In this document: in pieces, positions 49,389 to 62,000 of the stretch
Position numbering within the stretch: the stretch's first letter is position 1
How the letters are laid out: each line of letters begins with the position of its first letter
Origin: Annulohypoxylon bovei var. microspora
Lineage: Eukaryota; Ascomycota; Sordariomycetes; Xylariales; Hypoxylaceae
Length of the DNA: 64,000 bases
Assembly: GCA_022836615.1 (NCBI GenBank)
Contig: MU405223.1
Span: forward strand, 248,001-312,000
Direction: 5' to 3'
Translations under genes and position numbers: made by a program
The notes under the pieces: model-generated
Seen by the model: only the letters and a program-made list of their open reading frames with translations
Database searches by the model: none
What the model was told of the DNA's origin: nothing

Positions 49389-50627
49389 CTCAAGCGAGGA
49401 TCGATTGACGGAAGGGGGCCTGACCAAGGCAATCGGGTGCTTCTTCGCAGGAAGAGGGTTGATGGACCTTAGAGGAGAATGACGATGCTCGAACGGCGTG
49501 AGGGATAAAGTTTTAGAAAAAAAAGATGTAAGACGGACAAGACGGATTCAAGACGGATTCTAGTCGAAGCAACAAAGTCGTTCGGAGTCGGGTGCTTTCC
49601 CGTAAATGGATTGTGATTGGTGTCGGTGTAGGATTATTCGGATTACCCGTAAGCTTGCAGCTGATACCGGGAGCGTGGTCAGCAAAATCAGGTTCAATAA
49701 GCCTCGGACACATGTGGTAATTATTTGATTTAGTCTAAGCCTAGGCCTATATCGGGCCAATCTCAAGGTCTTCTTTGAGGGGTGGTAATGGAATTAATAC
49801 CTACTAGGTATTAGTGGAATTGTAGGATGGTTTACCTTATTAGGTACCTCTAGGTGTTGAACAAACCAAAAAGAGACTTGCTGATTTGGTATATATATCT
49901 GGCAATAGGGGTATCTTGACTTTTATTTGATCAAGATGTTTTACGGAGGTTGAGTTTCTAAATGAATAACTAAATCTTTTTTCTTTTACTTTTCCTTCCC
50001 AAGTCACTTAAAGGGGTTTCAGCGCTCTTGCCAAGTTACTTGTACAGATCACTTGGAAGTTGTTGGATCTTACCTTCTCAACAATTGCCAAGCTTGAAGT
50101 AAGGACCCCCTAGATACTCCGCCCGATAATTTTGCGGCTCCCCCCATCAATCGAATTTACTAGGGCAAATCTCACGCTCAACAAGCGGTCCGGACTTTCC
50201 CCAATCTTTCCTTACTACATATTACTTCAGGTCATTTACTGAATTCACACATATGCATACCTACAATAGGCACTACCAATCAATATCGATATCAATCATT
50301 GAAACGCCACGGATTTGATATAATTAGGTGGACTCAAGCTAGACTTATACTTCGTCGATAGGTAGTCTTTATAAAATTGAATTGGGGAATTTCATAAGAT
50401 AATAAGCGGAGAGTGTTGCATGTAGTTAACTTTCAATAGCAGCTACCTATACAAAAAGTAATCATGACGCATTATTGTACAAGCACAGCTTTTGGTATCG
50501 TTAGGAGTATCTCTAATTCAACTCCCCTTAATTTGATACACCACTGAGCCCTCAGTAGACCGTTCTATTTCCGTTTGTGAAACATGCTCTTTCAGACCAA
50601 AGGAAAAATGCAATCCTTATCATTTTC
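49389..50627. other. Spacer between YHM2 promoter and citrate synthase 3' end
   Basis: 1.24 kb, strongly AT-rich from about 49780 to 50600. It holds the YHM2 promoter and the citrate synthase 3' flank. Partial palindromes such as TACCTACTAGGTA (about 49799) occur. No gene was recognised. Confidence 0.6.
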
Positions 50628-52228
50628 TCATAGCTTCTTGACGATTTCGGCCCACTTGGCAGTAGAGAAACTCTTGGGTCTCTCGATCGGCGCGCCGACC
50701 GCACGGTCGATGATTAGCTGAGGCAGAACACCAATGGCACGCGATACACCGAACAGGACGGTGTAGTAGTTAGCTTCTGTAAGACCGTAGTATTGAAGGA
50801 GGACACCAGAGTGAGCATCGACGTTGGGGAAGGGGTTCTTGGTCTTGCCGTGCTCGGTTAGAACCTTGGGGGCGATCTTGTAAACCTGGCTGACCAGCTG
50901 GAACATGGGGTCGTTGGGCATCTTCTCCAGAGCGAATGTGCGCTGGGCGGTGTATCGGGGGTCAGTCTTGCGGAGAACGGCGTGGCCGTAACCGGGGACA
51001 ACCCTGCCGGAGTTCAGAGTAGACCACAGGTACTCGGTGATCTTCGCGTCGCTGAGGTCGTCACCAACGGTCTTCTTCATCTCAGTGAGCCAGTTCAGGA
51101 CCTCCTGGTTGGCAAGACCGTGGAGAGGACCAGCAAGACCGTTTAGACCGGCGGCGAGTGATAGGAAGGGGGAGCTGAGAGCACTGCCGACCAGGTGGGT
51201 AGTGTGCGCACTGACGTTGCCACCCTCGTGGTCGGTGTGGATAGTCAAGTACAGTCGCAGGAGCTCGATGAAGTCCTTGTTCTCGCCAAAGCCAAGCTGG
51301 TTGGCGAAGTTGAAACTGTAATCCTTGTCCTTCTGAACCGCCGCAACCTTGCCACCCTTGAAAACGTTCTGGTAGATGCGAGCGGCGATGGTGGGCAGCT
51401 TAGCAATCAGGTCCATAGAGTCTTCGAAGGTGTATCCCCAGTATTCCTTCTTGTTGATACCCTTGGCATAGGCCTTGGCGAAGGACGAAGTGTGCTCAAG
51501 AGCAGTGACAGCGAGCGAGAACTGGGCCATCGGGTGTAGGTCGGTAGGGCAGCGGTCGATCAGCTCCTCAACGAACTTGGGGATATCGGATCGAGCAGCC
51601 CACTCAGCAGACAGGTCGCGAACCTGTTGCTCGGTCGGGACCTCGCCAGTTAGAAGAAGCCAGAAGAGACCTATGAAAAATTAACATCCGCGGATATGCT
51701 ATTTCGATCGCAAGTCGTGCGCATACCTTCTGGTAGAGGCTCCTTGCCACCGGGAGCCTTGGGGAGAACGTCCTGGCACTCGGGGATGGTCTTGCCGCGG
51801 AAGCGGATACCCTCCTCAGAGTCGAGGACTGAACCTTCCCATACTAGAGCCTTAATTCCTCGTGCACCACCGTACACCTGGTCGAGAGTGACCTTGTCGA
51901 TGACCTTGGAGCCATGCTCTCTATGCGCCGCACCGTGAGCCGTGAGTACCAAGTGGGGGGCGCACACAAACAGACTTACTTTCTTAGGGCCTTGATCTCC
52001 TCAATCTTCTCAGGAAGCAGCTCGGCGAAGCGTTCCTTCAGAGTCTATGCCAATGGGTAAGCTTGAGATGTTGCGGAAAGGTATATAAGTTTACAGAAAT
52101 TTGCTGACCTGGCTCTTGGAAGAAGAGTAGCATCGCACGGCGTTGAAAGCTGTGGTACGGGCTGTGAAACTAGGAGCCCTTAACGTAGTTCGGAGAGCAG
52201 CAGTGCTCAAACGAAGGGAGGTAGCCAT
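50628..52228 (-). CDS. CIT1: Citrate synthase, mitochondrial
   Basis: Four exons: 52228-52109, 52044-51980, 51920-51727 and 51670-50628, 473 aa. It condenses acetyl-CoA and oxaloacetate to citrate in the matrix. The first 35 or so residues (MATSLRLSTAALRTTLRAP and on to RCYSS) form an Arg/Ser-rich, acid-free mitochondrial presequence. The catalytic triad is visible in conserved context: His in GPLHGLANQE (about 310), His in GYGHAVLRKTDPRY (about 354) and Asp in NVDAHSG (about 410). Splice joins restore SKSQ-TLKERF, ALRK-EHGSK and LPEG-LFWLLLTG. The mitochondrial presequence and close match to the standard eukaryotic citrate synthase argue against methylcitrate synthase, though the two families are similar. 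Confidence 0.96.
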
Positions 52229-54373
52229 TGCGCGAGATGCAGCGGAGAAGAATTGAGTGGTGGTGGTGGTGATAGGAAGAAGTTGAATAAGATGACAATT
52301 CTTCTAAGAAAAGGATAAAAAGAGTGATGAAATGCCTCAAGAGCAAAAACTACCTAGGGTAGTCCTTACCTTGGTAAATTTACGAGCGACGGACTAGGGG
52401 CAGCTTCGGTTGGATGGGGAAGCCGATGAAAAATTTAGTGGTCCCGGCAACTAAAAGGACAGTATACGGAGATACTTCAAGTTTTGTACCTGCCTCCGTC
52501 GGCCTACATCGCACTGCATCCTTTCAACTTTTTTTCCTATTTCTCTTTTGGTCACTGCCAATTGGGACCGAAGCCTCACCAAAAAATACTACATCAGGTA
52601 GCAAGTTCAGCCAATGAAAGGCGTTTCTACGGATATTTAGTGTACGCATATCCGCGCATAAAACCGTGGGAATTGCCTCTTTTCCGACCAGTTGTAGCAA
52701 GACCTCTCTCATTACACATGCAGCTTGGTTATTGTAAGGTTGACGTCAATTTAGCTCCATAGTTGCACGAAATCACAGCTCAAACATTCATTTAGTTGCG
52801 GAGTATCTAGCCTGGAGGTGATTTAGTTAATACAACTGAGTATGATATCAAGTTTTTTGTCTCCTCACAATTTAATATACATATCAAACTTCTCTAATTT
52901 CATGCCCGTATAAATATTCGAGTCGGAAAGGATTCAAGGCAGTAAGAATATAGCTATTCCGAAAAGTATCTACCAACCTAGGTATCATACTTTCACATAG
53001 GTGTCAGCTAAAAATAAAAAAAGGTGTAAATGATATTTTTGGTAGCTGAGTAGGTGTGTAATCTTGGAAGGAGTGTTGGTTTGCTACCTACTACTTAGGT
53101 AGTAGGTATCTACCATGTAACAATCAACCTTTAAAGTTAGATTAATAATCTATATCTCCCGAACTGGCAACTGACAGCAGTACATGAAGGTCCAAAATAA
53201 AAACCACGTTGATTGGTTAAAAAGGCTTAGTAATCACCACTATTTTGCACTAACAAAAAAGTGTTATTTCACGGCGGAGAAATCCTGATACTGTTAAGCG
53301 CTGGTACATGTAGCATGGGCGAAATTAGTATGGGAAAGTATGTATTTGATTTTCTTCAATTTTAATTGGTTGCATCTTATGGTGTTTTATGGGTCATTGT
53401 ACCTGCTGTTAGTTGCCAGTTCGGGAGATAGAATGCAGCAACGTCCGGTTTATGGTTAGCTTATTTAGACGTCATGTTATTATGTTCTATGACATATAGA
53501 TATAAAAGGTAAAAATATTGTGAAGATAAGGTTTTACAATAAGGTAGGTAGGTACCTAGGTTGCTAGGTGATTTTGAAGCGAGGTAGGTGGACGTAACTT
53601 AATTGTTCTTGTGGGTCATTTGTGGCTGGGCGACTACGAGTGCTCGTTCAGTTACTCAACTACCCCCCACCTCTGCAACACGCGACTGAAAAAAAATCTT
53701 GCCGTCCAACCCAAGCTAAAACCTCGAGAAAATGCGCTTCGTCCCCATCTCCTCTTTCCAACCTTCCAATTCATCCAACACTTCCCATCCCATCCCATCC
53801 GCAAGTGAACTTCCCCAAATCAACTTACCATCACCACAGCATTTGTAAATCTTGTCGACATCTTTCACCTAGTTGTCGCGCAAAAATCGCTTTTGCACTG
53901 GCATTGTCAACTCACCAATAACACTGCAGTCTAGCCAAAGGATTTCTAATATTCGACCCCGTATCGGGACGTTGTTCCCACGCGCCATAGTAGAGGTGCA
54001 GAAAGAAGTTTTTTTTTTGATGGTACCAATCATTGTCGCATCAAAATTCTCAACTTCGCAAGCAGTTTTTTTATCGTCACCCACCCGCCTAAAATCTGAA
54101 CTACTTTGAAGAAGGCATTTGGGGAAAAAAAAGAAAACTTCGACTTTACACTACCTAGATCTGCCCCTTGACAAAGCTGTAACTCGTTAGGTTGCGGCAG
54201 AAATACATACAAGTAATCGCCCGAGAGCCAAAACGCAACACAAGACTCCCTGGTATTTGGGTGACAATCGCGCGACTCTATCGTATATCATTTCACAGGT
54301 GCTGCGAGCCTGCTCTCGCTGTACATTGTGCTTGTCATCGTCCCAACCTATTGAAGAGAGCACCTTAGCAGTC
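52229..54373. other. Divergent promoter region, citrate synthase / Nrd1-like gene
   Basis: 2.1 kb between divergent starts, so it holds both promoters. It includes a 274-bp MITE (53155-53428) and several palindromic AGGTAGGTACCTAGGT-type clusters (53082-53113 and 53541-53561). A pyrimidine-rich leader lies before the plus-strand gene, with T and A runs at 54010-54018 and 54125-54132. No additional coding region was recognised. Confidence 0.6.
53155..53428. mobile_element. Short TIR element, Tc1/mariner-like MITE (274 bp)
   Basis: Inverted repeats start TCTCCCGAACTGGCAACT at 53155 and end in the complement at 53428. They match for about 26 bp with one mismatch and then decay. The element is flanked by TA on both sides (53153-53154 and 53429-53430), the target of Tc1/mariner transposons. 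The interior is AT-rich and non-coding. Because TA is a short flank, superfamily assignment is tentative, but the inverted repeat pair is clear. Confidence 0.75.
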
Positions 54374-57131
54374 ATGTCGTCGCCCGTAGCAAACCTCGAG
54401 GCGGGCTTGAATGCCATGCAAAACCTAAAGCCACCTGGAGTTTCCGGGTCGCGTATCGCAGCACTTACAGCCCTATGCGTTGACAACGTTGAGGTAAGTC
54501 TTTAGACCGTACATACCGGTTGCTTTTTCTTCTTCATTTTCTTCATTTTCTTCATTTCCATGTTGATGAGTCTACATTTTGACGATTCTACAAATGCTAA
54601 CTCGAACATCAACATCATAGTCCGAATCCGTACTCATCCAGAAGATCTACACCCACTTCAAGAAGGCTCCCACGACGCACAAGTTAGGCGTGCTCTACGT
54701 CGTAGATTCCGTAACTCGCAGATGGGTTGACCAAGCTAAGCATCAAGGTCAGCCTATCAATAGCTCTGCAAAGGATGGAACCTACGCTGCAGGCGTGCAT
54801 AGAGTAACGGAATTGATTCCTTCCTTCATGAATGACATTATTCAGAACGCCCCCGGAGAACAAAAGGTACGCTATATCATATACTCGTCGCCCGTTCAGT
54901 CGTAGTAGTCTTGGTGATAGCATCAGCATCGTCATCGTCAAACATCAGTCGTGATGCTCTTGGTGCTCTTGGTGCTCTTGGGATAAGCCACAGATATCTA
55001 GTCGTGCTATTTCCTAGTATTAGGCCAATTTTCGCCCTGATTCTCTCGCGTCTATTGGTCTATCTAAGACATTTTTTGCAACATTGACCTAAAAAGAAAG
55101 TACTTACCTAATCATTCCGTGTAGGAGAAGATTAAGAAACTCATTGATATCTGGGAGAAGGGTCAGACATTCCCCCAGGCTATGATCGAGTCATTCAAAC
55201 AGAAGCTCAGTTCTGCCAAGAGTAGGTCCCAGGTCCCCTCCCTCCCCCCATACCTCGAAGTTTGATGATGAAAAGAAAAACCCCCACTTCTTTCGTCCTC
55301 CTGCTGTGTCTGAGGACGTGTATCTGACCCTTGTTTGTTTCTGTAGACGAGTCCACAACACCGGTCGGTAGTCCTCCTCCGGGTCCTGGTCTTCCAGGTT
55401 TGCCCGAAAGCAAGCCATCTGTTACCGAAGCTCCGAACGCGATCATGGAAGCTCTAGCCAACATCGCTCGACAGAACGTTACCGCTGCGCCGGTTAACAA
55501 CAACAACAACGCTCCAGCGGCGACTAGCGCATATGGCGCACTACCCCCGCATGCAAGCGCAACTCATTCGCCAGCCCTTTCTCTAGGACAGAACCAGCTC
55601 CCTGGTCCTTATTCAACACCTCAGCAGTCTGTAAATCTGCCGGGAATGCCGTACCCATTCCCGCAACCAGGTCAAGTTCAGGCGCCAACCCCTGCGCCCC
55701 CGGTGACTGCCAGTAATCCAGTTCCCGGCTATCCTGGCGTAGCTCCAGGTGCCTCTGCGGCGCCGGCTCCTGGCATGGACCCCAGTGTCCAGCAGCAGGT
55801 TATGTTGATCAAGCTTCTTGCCGACCAAGGTGTGCCATTTGATAAGATACCTGCGATCATAGCTAGTATGCAGAGTAGTAGTGTCGCTTTGCCTACGTCA
55901 ACCCCTACTGGTACCTCAGCTGCAGCACCCCCTGTAGGCCAACCTCCGTATGCTGGTTCGTGGGGTCAAGGCGGCTTTCAAGCTGTCGAGTCACGTGACC
56001 ATGGGTTTCAACAGGTTAGATCGCCTAGATATCGCAACCGCTCGAGATCGCGCTCGCCTCCCCGTCATTGGGACACGCGAGACTCTCCTCGGGGTCGCAC
56101 TGATCGTGAATATGGCAGCTATGGCCGTAACTCTCCCGGTCTAGGACGTATCGACGATCGTGATCGTCGTGCTAGAGGTGTTGACTACCGGCAGCGCAGT
56201 CCCGGACGTCGTGGTCGTAGTCCGAGCCCACCTATCCAGGAGTACCCTCAGCCCCCGGCTACTAAATGGGTCGAGTATGACAGAACCATGCCAGAGGGTC
56301 ACATCAAGGGTAAGCCGTCCGAATATCTATTACGATTATGCCTACTAACATGGATTCTAGTTTTGAGCCGTACTTTGTTTGTTGGAGGTGTCACGTAAGT
56401 AATACCCATATCCTCACATTGAAAAAATTCCCATAGTTGCTAACTACCGTATATAGGTGCCCCGAGAGCGAGTTGCGCAGCGTATTTAACCGCCACGGCC
56501 AGGTGCAGACCTGCATCGTCAATAAAGACAAGCGACATGCGTTCGTCAAGATGATCACTCGCCGAGATGCCGTCACCGCCAAAGAGGCCATGGAGAATAG
56601 TACATTCAGGGTGAGTAGTCTATGAGCTCGTTGTTGTCTTCTACTGTGCTAACATACGAATAGACCCGATGGGGAGTCGGCTTTGGACCGAGAGACTGTA
56701 GCGATTACCAGACTGGTATCAGCGTTATCCCTATCAACAAGCTGACGGAGGCGGATCGTAAGTGGATGCTAAGCGCCGAATTCGGCGGTAGCGGCGGCCG
56801 CCCAATCGAGTCAGGCTTAGTCGTCGAGGAGCCGGACATCGAGATCGGCGCGGGAGTCTCGTCAAAAGCCATCAGTCGACGTATGCAGACCGACAAAGGC
56901 GGAAGACATGGACCCAAGTCCAGCCGTGGTCCGGGTAGCGAAGAGGAAGCGGACCTCACTCGATGGCGACGAAACCGAGAGGGCCGACGAGATGAGCCCC
57001 AGGACGATAGAAACGGAGTAACCAACGGCCCAGCCGTCCCGTCGTTTCCTTTCGGAATCGGAACAGGCCCCAACGGAATGCCGGTGTTCCCTCCTGGCTT
57101 TGCCTTCCCTCCCCCCGCCTCTGACCAGTAG
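54374..57131 (+). CDS. Nrd1/Seb1-like RNA polymerase II CTD- and RNA-binding protein
   Basis: Seven exons: 54374-54493, 54621-54866, 55125-55221, 55347-56309, 56361-56394, 56457-56610 and 56664-57131, 693 aa. Nrd1/Seb1 proteins bind phosphorylated Pol II CTD and nascent RNA to direct termination and 3'-end choice. Residues about 5-150 form a CTD-interacting domain (KIYTHFKKAPTTHKLGVLYVVDSV, then KKLIDIWEKGQTFPQ). A Pro/Ala/Gln-rich linker follows, then an Arg/Ser segment at about 379-450 (RNRSRSRSPPRHW). An RRM at about 478-550 has RNP2 LFVGGV and RNP1 HAFVKMI. The Nrd1/Seb1-specific extension GVGFGPRDCSDYQTGISVIP follows, and the tail is Pro/Gly-rich. A 34-bp microexon (56361-56394) encodes RNP2. 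Intron 1 holds CTTCATTTT repeats. The function is nuclear. Confidence 0.9.
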
Positions 57132-59025
57132 GGGTGGTCAGGTTACGGATGGCAACATTGAACATGCCTTCTAGTTTCAACTATTGGACCTTCATATCCT
57201 CTACGTTTCTCCTTGGAGCTTCAAGGAAACTCGCATTTCTTGTTCAATCGGCATAGTGGTCACAGTGTTTGTAGTGTGAGGACGTGCATAGCACATTACG
57301 AATTACGTAGCATGGACCGGCGTTGGAGGTATTCTGCGTTAAGATTGATAGGGCCACGGTCGTCTCTCTTGACATGTCACTATATCGGACCTTTTTCAAG
57401 TTCTCAAGTTTAGGTTTGACGAGCTTTTGCATCAGGGTCTGCGATCGGTTTTTGATGTCTGTCTTTCTTTCGGGGTCTAACATCGGCCTGTCCTATCTAC
57501 GGGGTACGGTCGACTCTATTCACAGACCTGAGTCTGCGATAGAGTACATAATGTATAGTACTCAGAGCACGGAAGGCGTTGGCGGCAAACAAAAAAGGAA
57601 GGGGGAGTCTGTTTCGTCGACTTCCACGAGTGTCAGGAATTAGTTGCAGGAATCAATACAAGAACCTTGATTCTATATGGACTTTGACCAGTGAAATTAA
57701 TGTTTGATATGCTATCCTAATTACGTAGACGCCTATTTTTTGAGTGGGTACATGGCTTAACGCCTTGCAACTTGTAACCAGCCCGATATCTAAGACATAT
57801 CTCTCAGTGGCTAGCGAAAGCCCCCCAACCACATAGAAATTTCATGTGGATAACTGTAGCCGGGAATATATTTTCGAGCGGCCCTATCTATATCATACGT
57901 AATCTAGACTTGTCTACGAAGATCGCTAGGTCCAGTCGCTACTACGTCGTTAGTACCACTTTGATTAACTCTATAACCCTACTTGGCGACGTCAATCCTT
58001 CATGTATGATATAGTGAGGCATTTCGCAAAATGCACCGGCGCCTTAGGTGGGGGTTGAAACCGCTGGAGGTGTGGGATGGAGTGGGGGGACGTATTGGAT
58101 CATCCCCCGGAACATCCGCGTAATCCTCCGAGCATGTGAACATATAGATGGAATCCACATATGTATAGCTGTACGAAATACATCCCTGAATACCTGCGTA
58201 CTATGTATAATCAATAGCTCTCTTCACCCGTCTTCGGCGTTCTTGGGACCGAACCCTTGGAACGGTCGGGGAATTCGGAAGAAGGCGGGCTTACTGTGAG
58301 ACAAGAGGCCTGGACTATCGATTCGGAGGTATGAGACTAATTAGATGTCGATATATACATATAGTTATATTAACCTTAGTAACCGACATTGGCGCCCCTT
58401 TTGATATCGATCGATGGGTGAATGGGTATTGTGCGTATCGTAATGTAGATTGAACATTAGAACAGTACGAAATCGAAATAGGAGTTGTAGATATCGGCTA
58501 TATATATGAACCTAGATAAACGAGTCGTGAATCTCACTCACATAAGTTTATTTCTAGCATATGAGTTTAGAAATAAATAGATATACGTTGCTTCGAATTA
58601 CCTAGGTAGATAGGAGACATAACCTCAAATCGTTTCCTACGAGGAGCTACACCAATATCAAAGACCAGTAACGACGCAGCTCCTCCAAAGATTCGACGCC
58701 GTACACCATGAACACATACACACCTATGATTTACATATATAGAAAAACAATAATAATAGCAATAAAGTCACACGTTATTCAGAACGGAAAACCCAACATC
58801 TCATAGTTATACATGATCCCAATGTAATGTAACGACACATCATGTATTAATGACAGGTATGTATCTGCCTTTCATCGTACATCAAGCTACAGTAATAAGC
58901 ATGATAAGTTAGCTCACTAGTATTCCTTTTCGCCCTCTTCTCTCTTTCCCTGGCTCTCATTCTCACACACATATTCACACACTCACTTACTCATCTTCTC
59001 ATCCACCCACACCCCTCGCATCCCC
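57132..59025. other. Convergent intergenic region
   Basis: 1.9 kb between the 3' ends of the Nrd1-like gene (+) and the large WD40 gene (-). The part from 57650 to 58900 is AT-rich with short frames only. An ACCTAGGT palindrome lies at 58600-58607. No gene or RNA was recognised. Confidence 0.6.
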
Positions 59026-62000
59026 TCAGTCATCCTCGTAATCCAAATCCCTCGGATCAAACTCGACCTCAGCACGCTCGCGTACCAACTCCCTCATCGT
59101 CACATCGTCAAGCCTAGCCTCCTTCGCCACAGCCCTGTTCCCCCTGTGGCAGGCGCGGGCGAGCTCGTCCATCTTCGCGCGTTCCTCGCGCTGCCTCGGG
59201 AGCAGCGACCTCCTCTTGGTGGCGTAGTTGACGCGCTGCGCGTCGTCGATCTCTTGCACCAGCACGTTCTCGGCCCTGCCCTCGACGTGGGCTTCGAGGC
59301 GGAACAGCCGCGTCTCGTCGTACGCGGGGCCCTTGACCGCGCCGACGGTGCGGTCGGGGTGCAGGCGGAGCTGGCGCCTGTCCAGGTACTCTCTGGCGGC
59401 CTGCTGTCCGATCTGGTAGCCCGGCTTGGGCTTTTCGGAGGAGTCTGGGGGAGGGGGCGTGGCGTGTGGGATGAATGGGCGGGGGCGGCGGATGGCGCGC
59501 TGTTTCCCGTCGAGTTGCAGGTTCAGGAATCCGGACGAGAGAGCAGCTAGCTTGGTTTGGTTATGGCTGTCTTCCTGCTTGTCGCCGTCGACGTCCATTA
59601 GGTACACGCGTCCGCTGCCGTCTCCGATAATCAGTTTTGTGAAGTCCGGCGAGAAGGCGCCGACCGTGATAGGCGCTGCTACTTCGATAAGGTCTCTCAC
59701 GAGGACCCCCTTTCCGTGTCGTATGTTCCACACCTTGACGACACCGTCGGATGAGCCGGTGTACAGGCGGTCGGTCGTTGTAGCCCATGCTGTGAATTTG
59801 ACCCCTACGTCTTCTTGTTCTCTGTCTCCGATGATTTCTTCGACTGGGTCTAGTCGTTTGTCAGCTTAGCTTCCCCAGACGAAGAGAGGAATGAACTCTT
59901 ACCGCCATGCTGTAGGACGCACATAGGACCATCGTCCTCACTCCTAGCCGAATCCCATATGTAGACTTTGCCATCGGTACACCCAGCAGCGACGTACAAG
60001 TATAGACTGCTGTTAGGTCTACCTCTAAGTTAGTGTCATGGATTTGTGAAGCGTTTTAAAAAAGAGTGCGATCATACCTGATTGCGATCTCGTTGATATC
60101 GATCGCGGGACAGTCAAGAGTCTTCACCACGCCGTACTGCCCAGTCTCGTTGGGCTCAAAGATGCGGATCTGAGTTCGAATATGTTCCTCGATTTTTTCT
60201 GAGGATAGGGAGGCCGAAGTGGCCGCGGCGAAACTCTTCCGAGAGGGATGCCACGCGACCTCGAATACGTTCGTGGTCGCGGCGCTATTTACTTTGACCT
60301 CGGTTTTTGTGCTTGTATCCCAGAGACAAAGCTCTCCGGTTTTACGCCTGTCTTCTGGGATGTCGTTATCGTCGCCGCTGAGGCTTCGCGGAGAGTAGCC
60401 GACTAGGAGAAGGTGATTCACGCTTGGCTCTATCCCCCAGCGGATAGCCGACGGAAAATAAGCCCACTTGTCCGAGGGTTTGTAGTCTTCACCGTGAACA
60501 CGCTTGCAAGTATATTCGTCCCATTCGTACTCTAGATCATAGTCTTCGTCATCGATGAATTGGTAGACCCGTACTGCATTCTCAGGAACATCAGCAGCTG
60601 TTGCTACCTTGTTAACAGTTCCACATTTGTTCGTGACTACAAAATTGACGCGTCCCTCATGATTCCACCTATCGTAAAGAAATATGTCGTCTCTATCCAT
60701 CCTAGGGCGCCAGACCATAACCTTATGGTCAAAGCTTGAAGTGAAGAGAAAACCTGTGGTAGGATCATAGTCTGATGAAACCACCGAAGTGTAAAGCCAA
60801 GGGTCTTGTGACTCTCTCATTGACGGCAACGAATTGTCGCCATGCTCAACAAGAGGACGGGGAATTCGGTGGTCAGGATATGCTTTTAGGGTGTTCTCTG
60901 CCACCGAGCCGAATAGGAGATTTCCCGGTTTATTGTACTGTTGATTATGAGAATCAGAGTGTGTGGTGGTGCCACAAATAAAGTGGGTGGAATCCGGAGT
61001 CCAGGCAATAGTCATGATATCGCCGGCACAGTTAGTCCACTCGACCCTTGGCTCAAGGTGATCCTCTCTGTTGCTCTTGAACGTCTCATTGAAATTTTGG
61101 TAGTGCCTAGTAACCCCGAGGCGGCTACCGGCGATTTCTCTGGCTAGTAACAACGACGGCACCGCGCCTTTTCTCAGGGTGTCGATTCGAGCAGTGCTAT
61201 CATCTCGCTCGAGGAATAATGATCTGTGCTCCTCGTGGACCTGCCTGTGGTATAAATCATGTAAGAAATTCCGGATATCATCTACCGAACGCTTTAACAG
61301 GGACGAAGGCGGAGGTTGAAACGTATCATATCCTCGGCGATGAACGTCGAGAATACGAGTTGTTATATCTTTAGACTTTTTTAGTAGGCGACGTAGGTCC
61401 TGTGAGTCTGATCTCTGGGCTCCAGCTGACAGTCTACCGTACAACGACCTTGCGAGATATCGAAGATATCTAACCTCTTCGTCGCTGAAGTCGACATGAT
61501 ACACACTTGGTTGGTGTAGTTGCTCATGCCCAAGGTGAAGTAGCCGGCCCTTGCCTACTCCCGCCGTAATCTGATGCCGTTCTTCGACAGATAGATATGG
61601 CTTCGAAGAGAGGTCAAACCATCGACTATTCATCTGTATTGGTGACCCCTCCCTTTTAAAGTTATAGCTTCTACCTGACTGCCATTGTGTTGCCTTTGCT
61701 CTTGTCTGTTGCTGTTGAGGTGAGATTGGCGGCTTCTTCTTTTGCGGGACTCGAGCTAACGCCCGGGCTTGCTGCAGGCTAGCTTCTTCGAGTTTCGAAT
61801 TTTCTTGATGGTATTCCTGCCTATCATTTTCCTCATCCTCATCTTCATCGTCATCTTCGTCGTCTTCGTCGTTCTCATCATCGTCGTCCTCCTCCTCCTC
61901 CTCGTCTTCGCCTTCGTCATCTCCACCGAGTGGGAGTTCGGTTTTCCGGTCCTCGACAGAGGGTAGAATAGGGGTGGCGATACGTGCTATAAGTTCAGAT

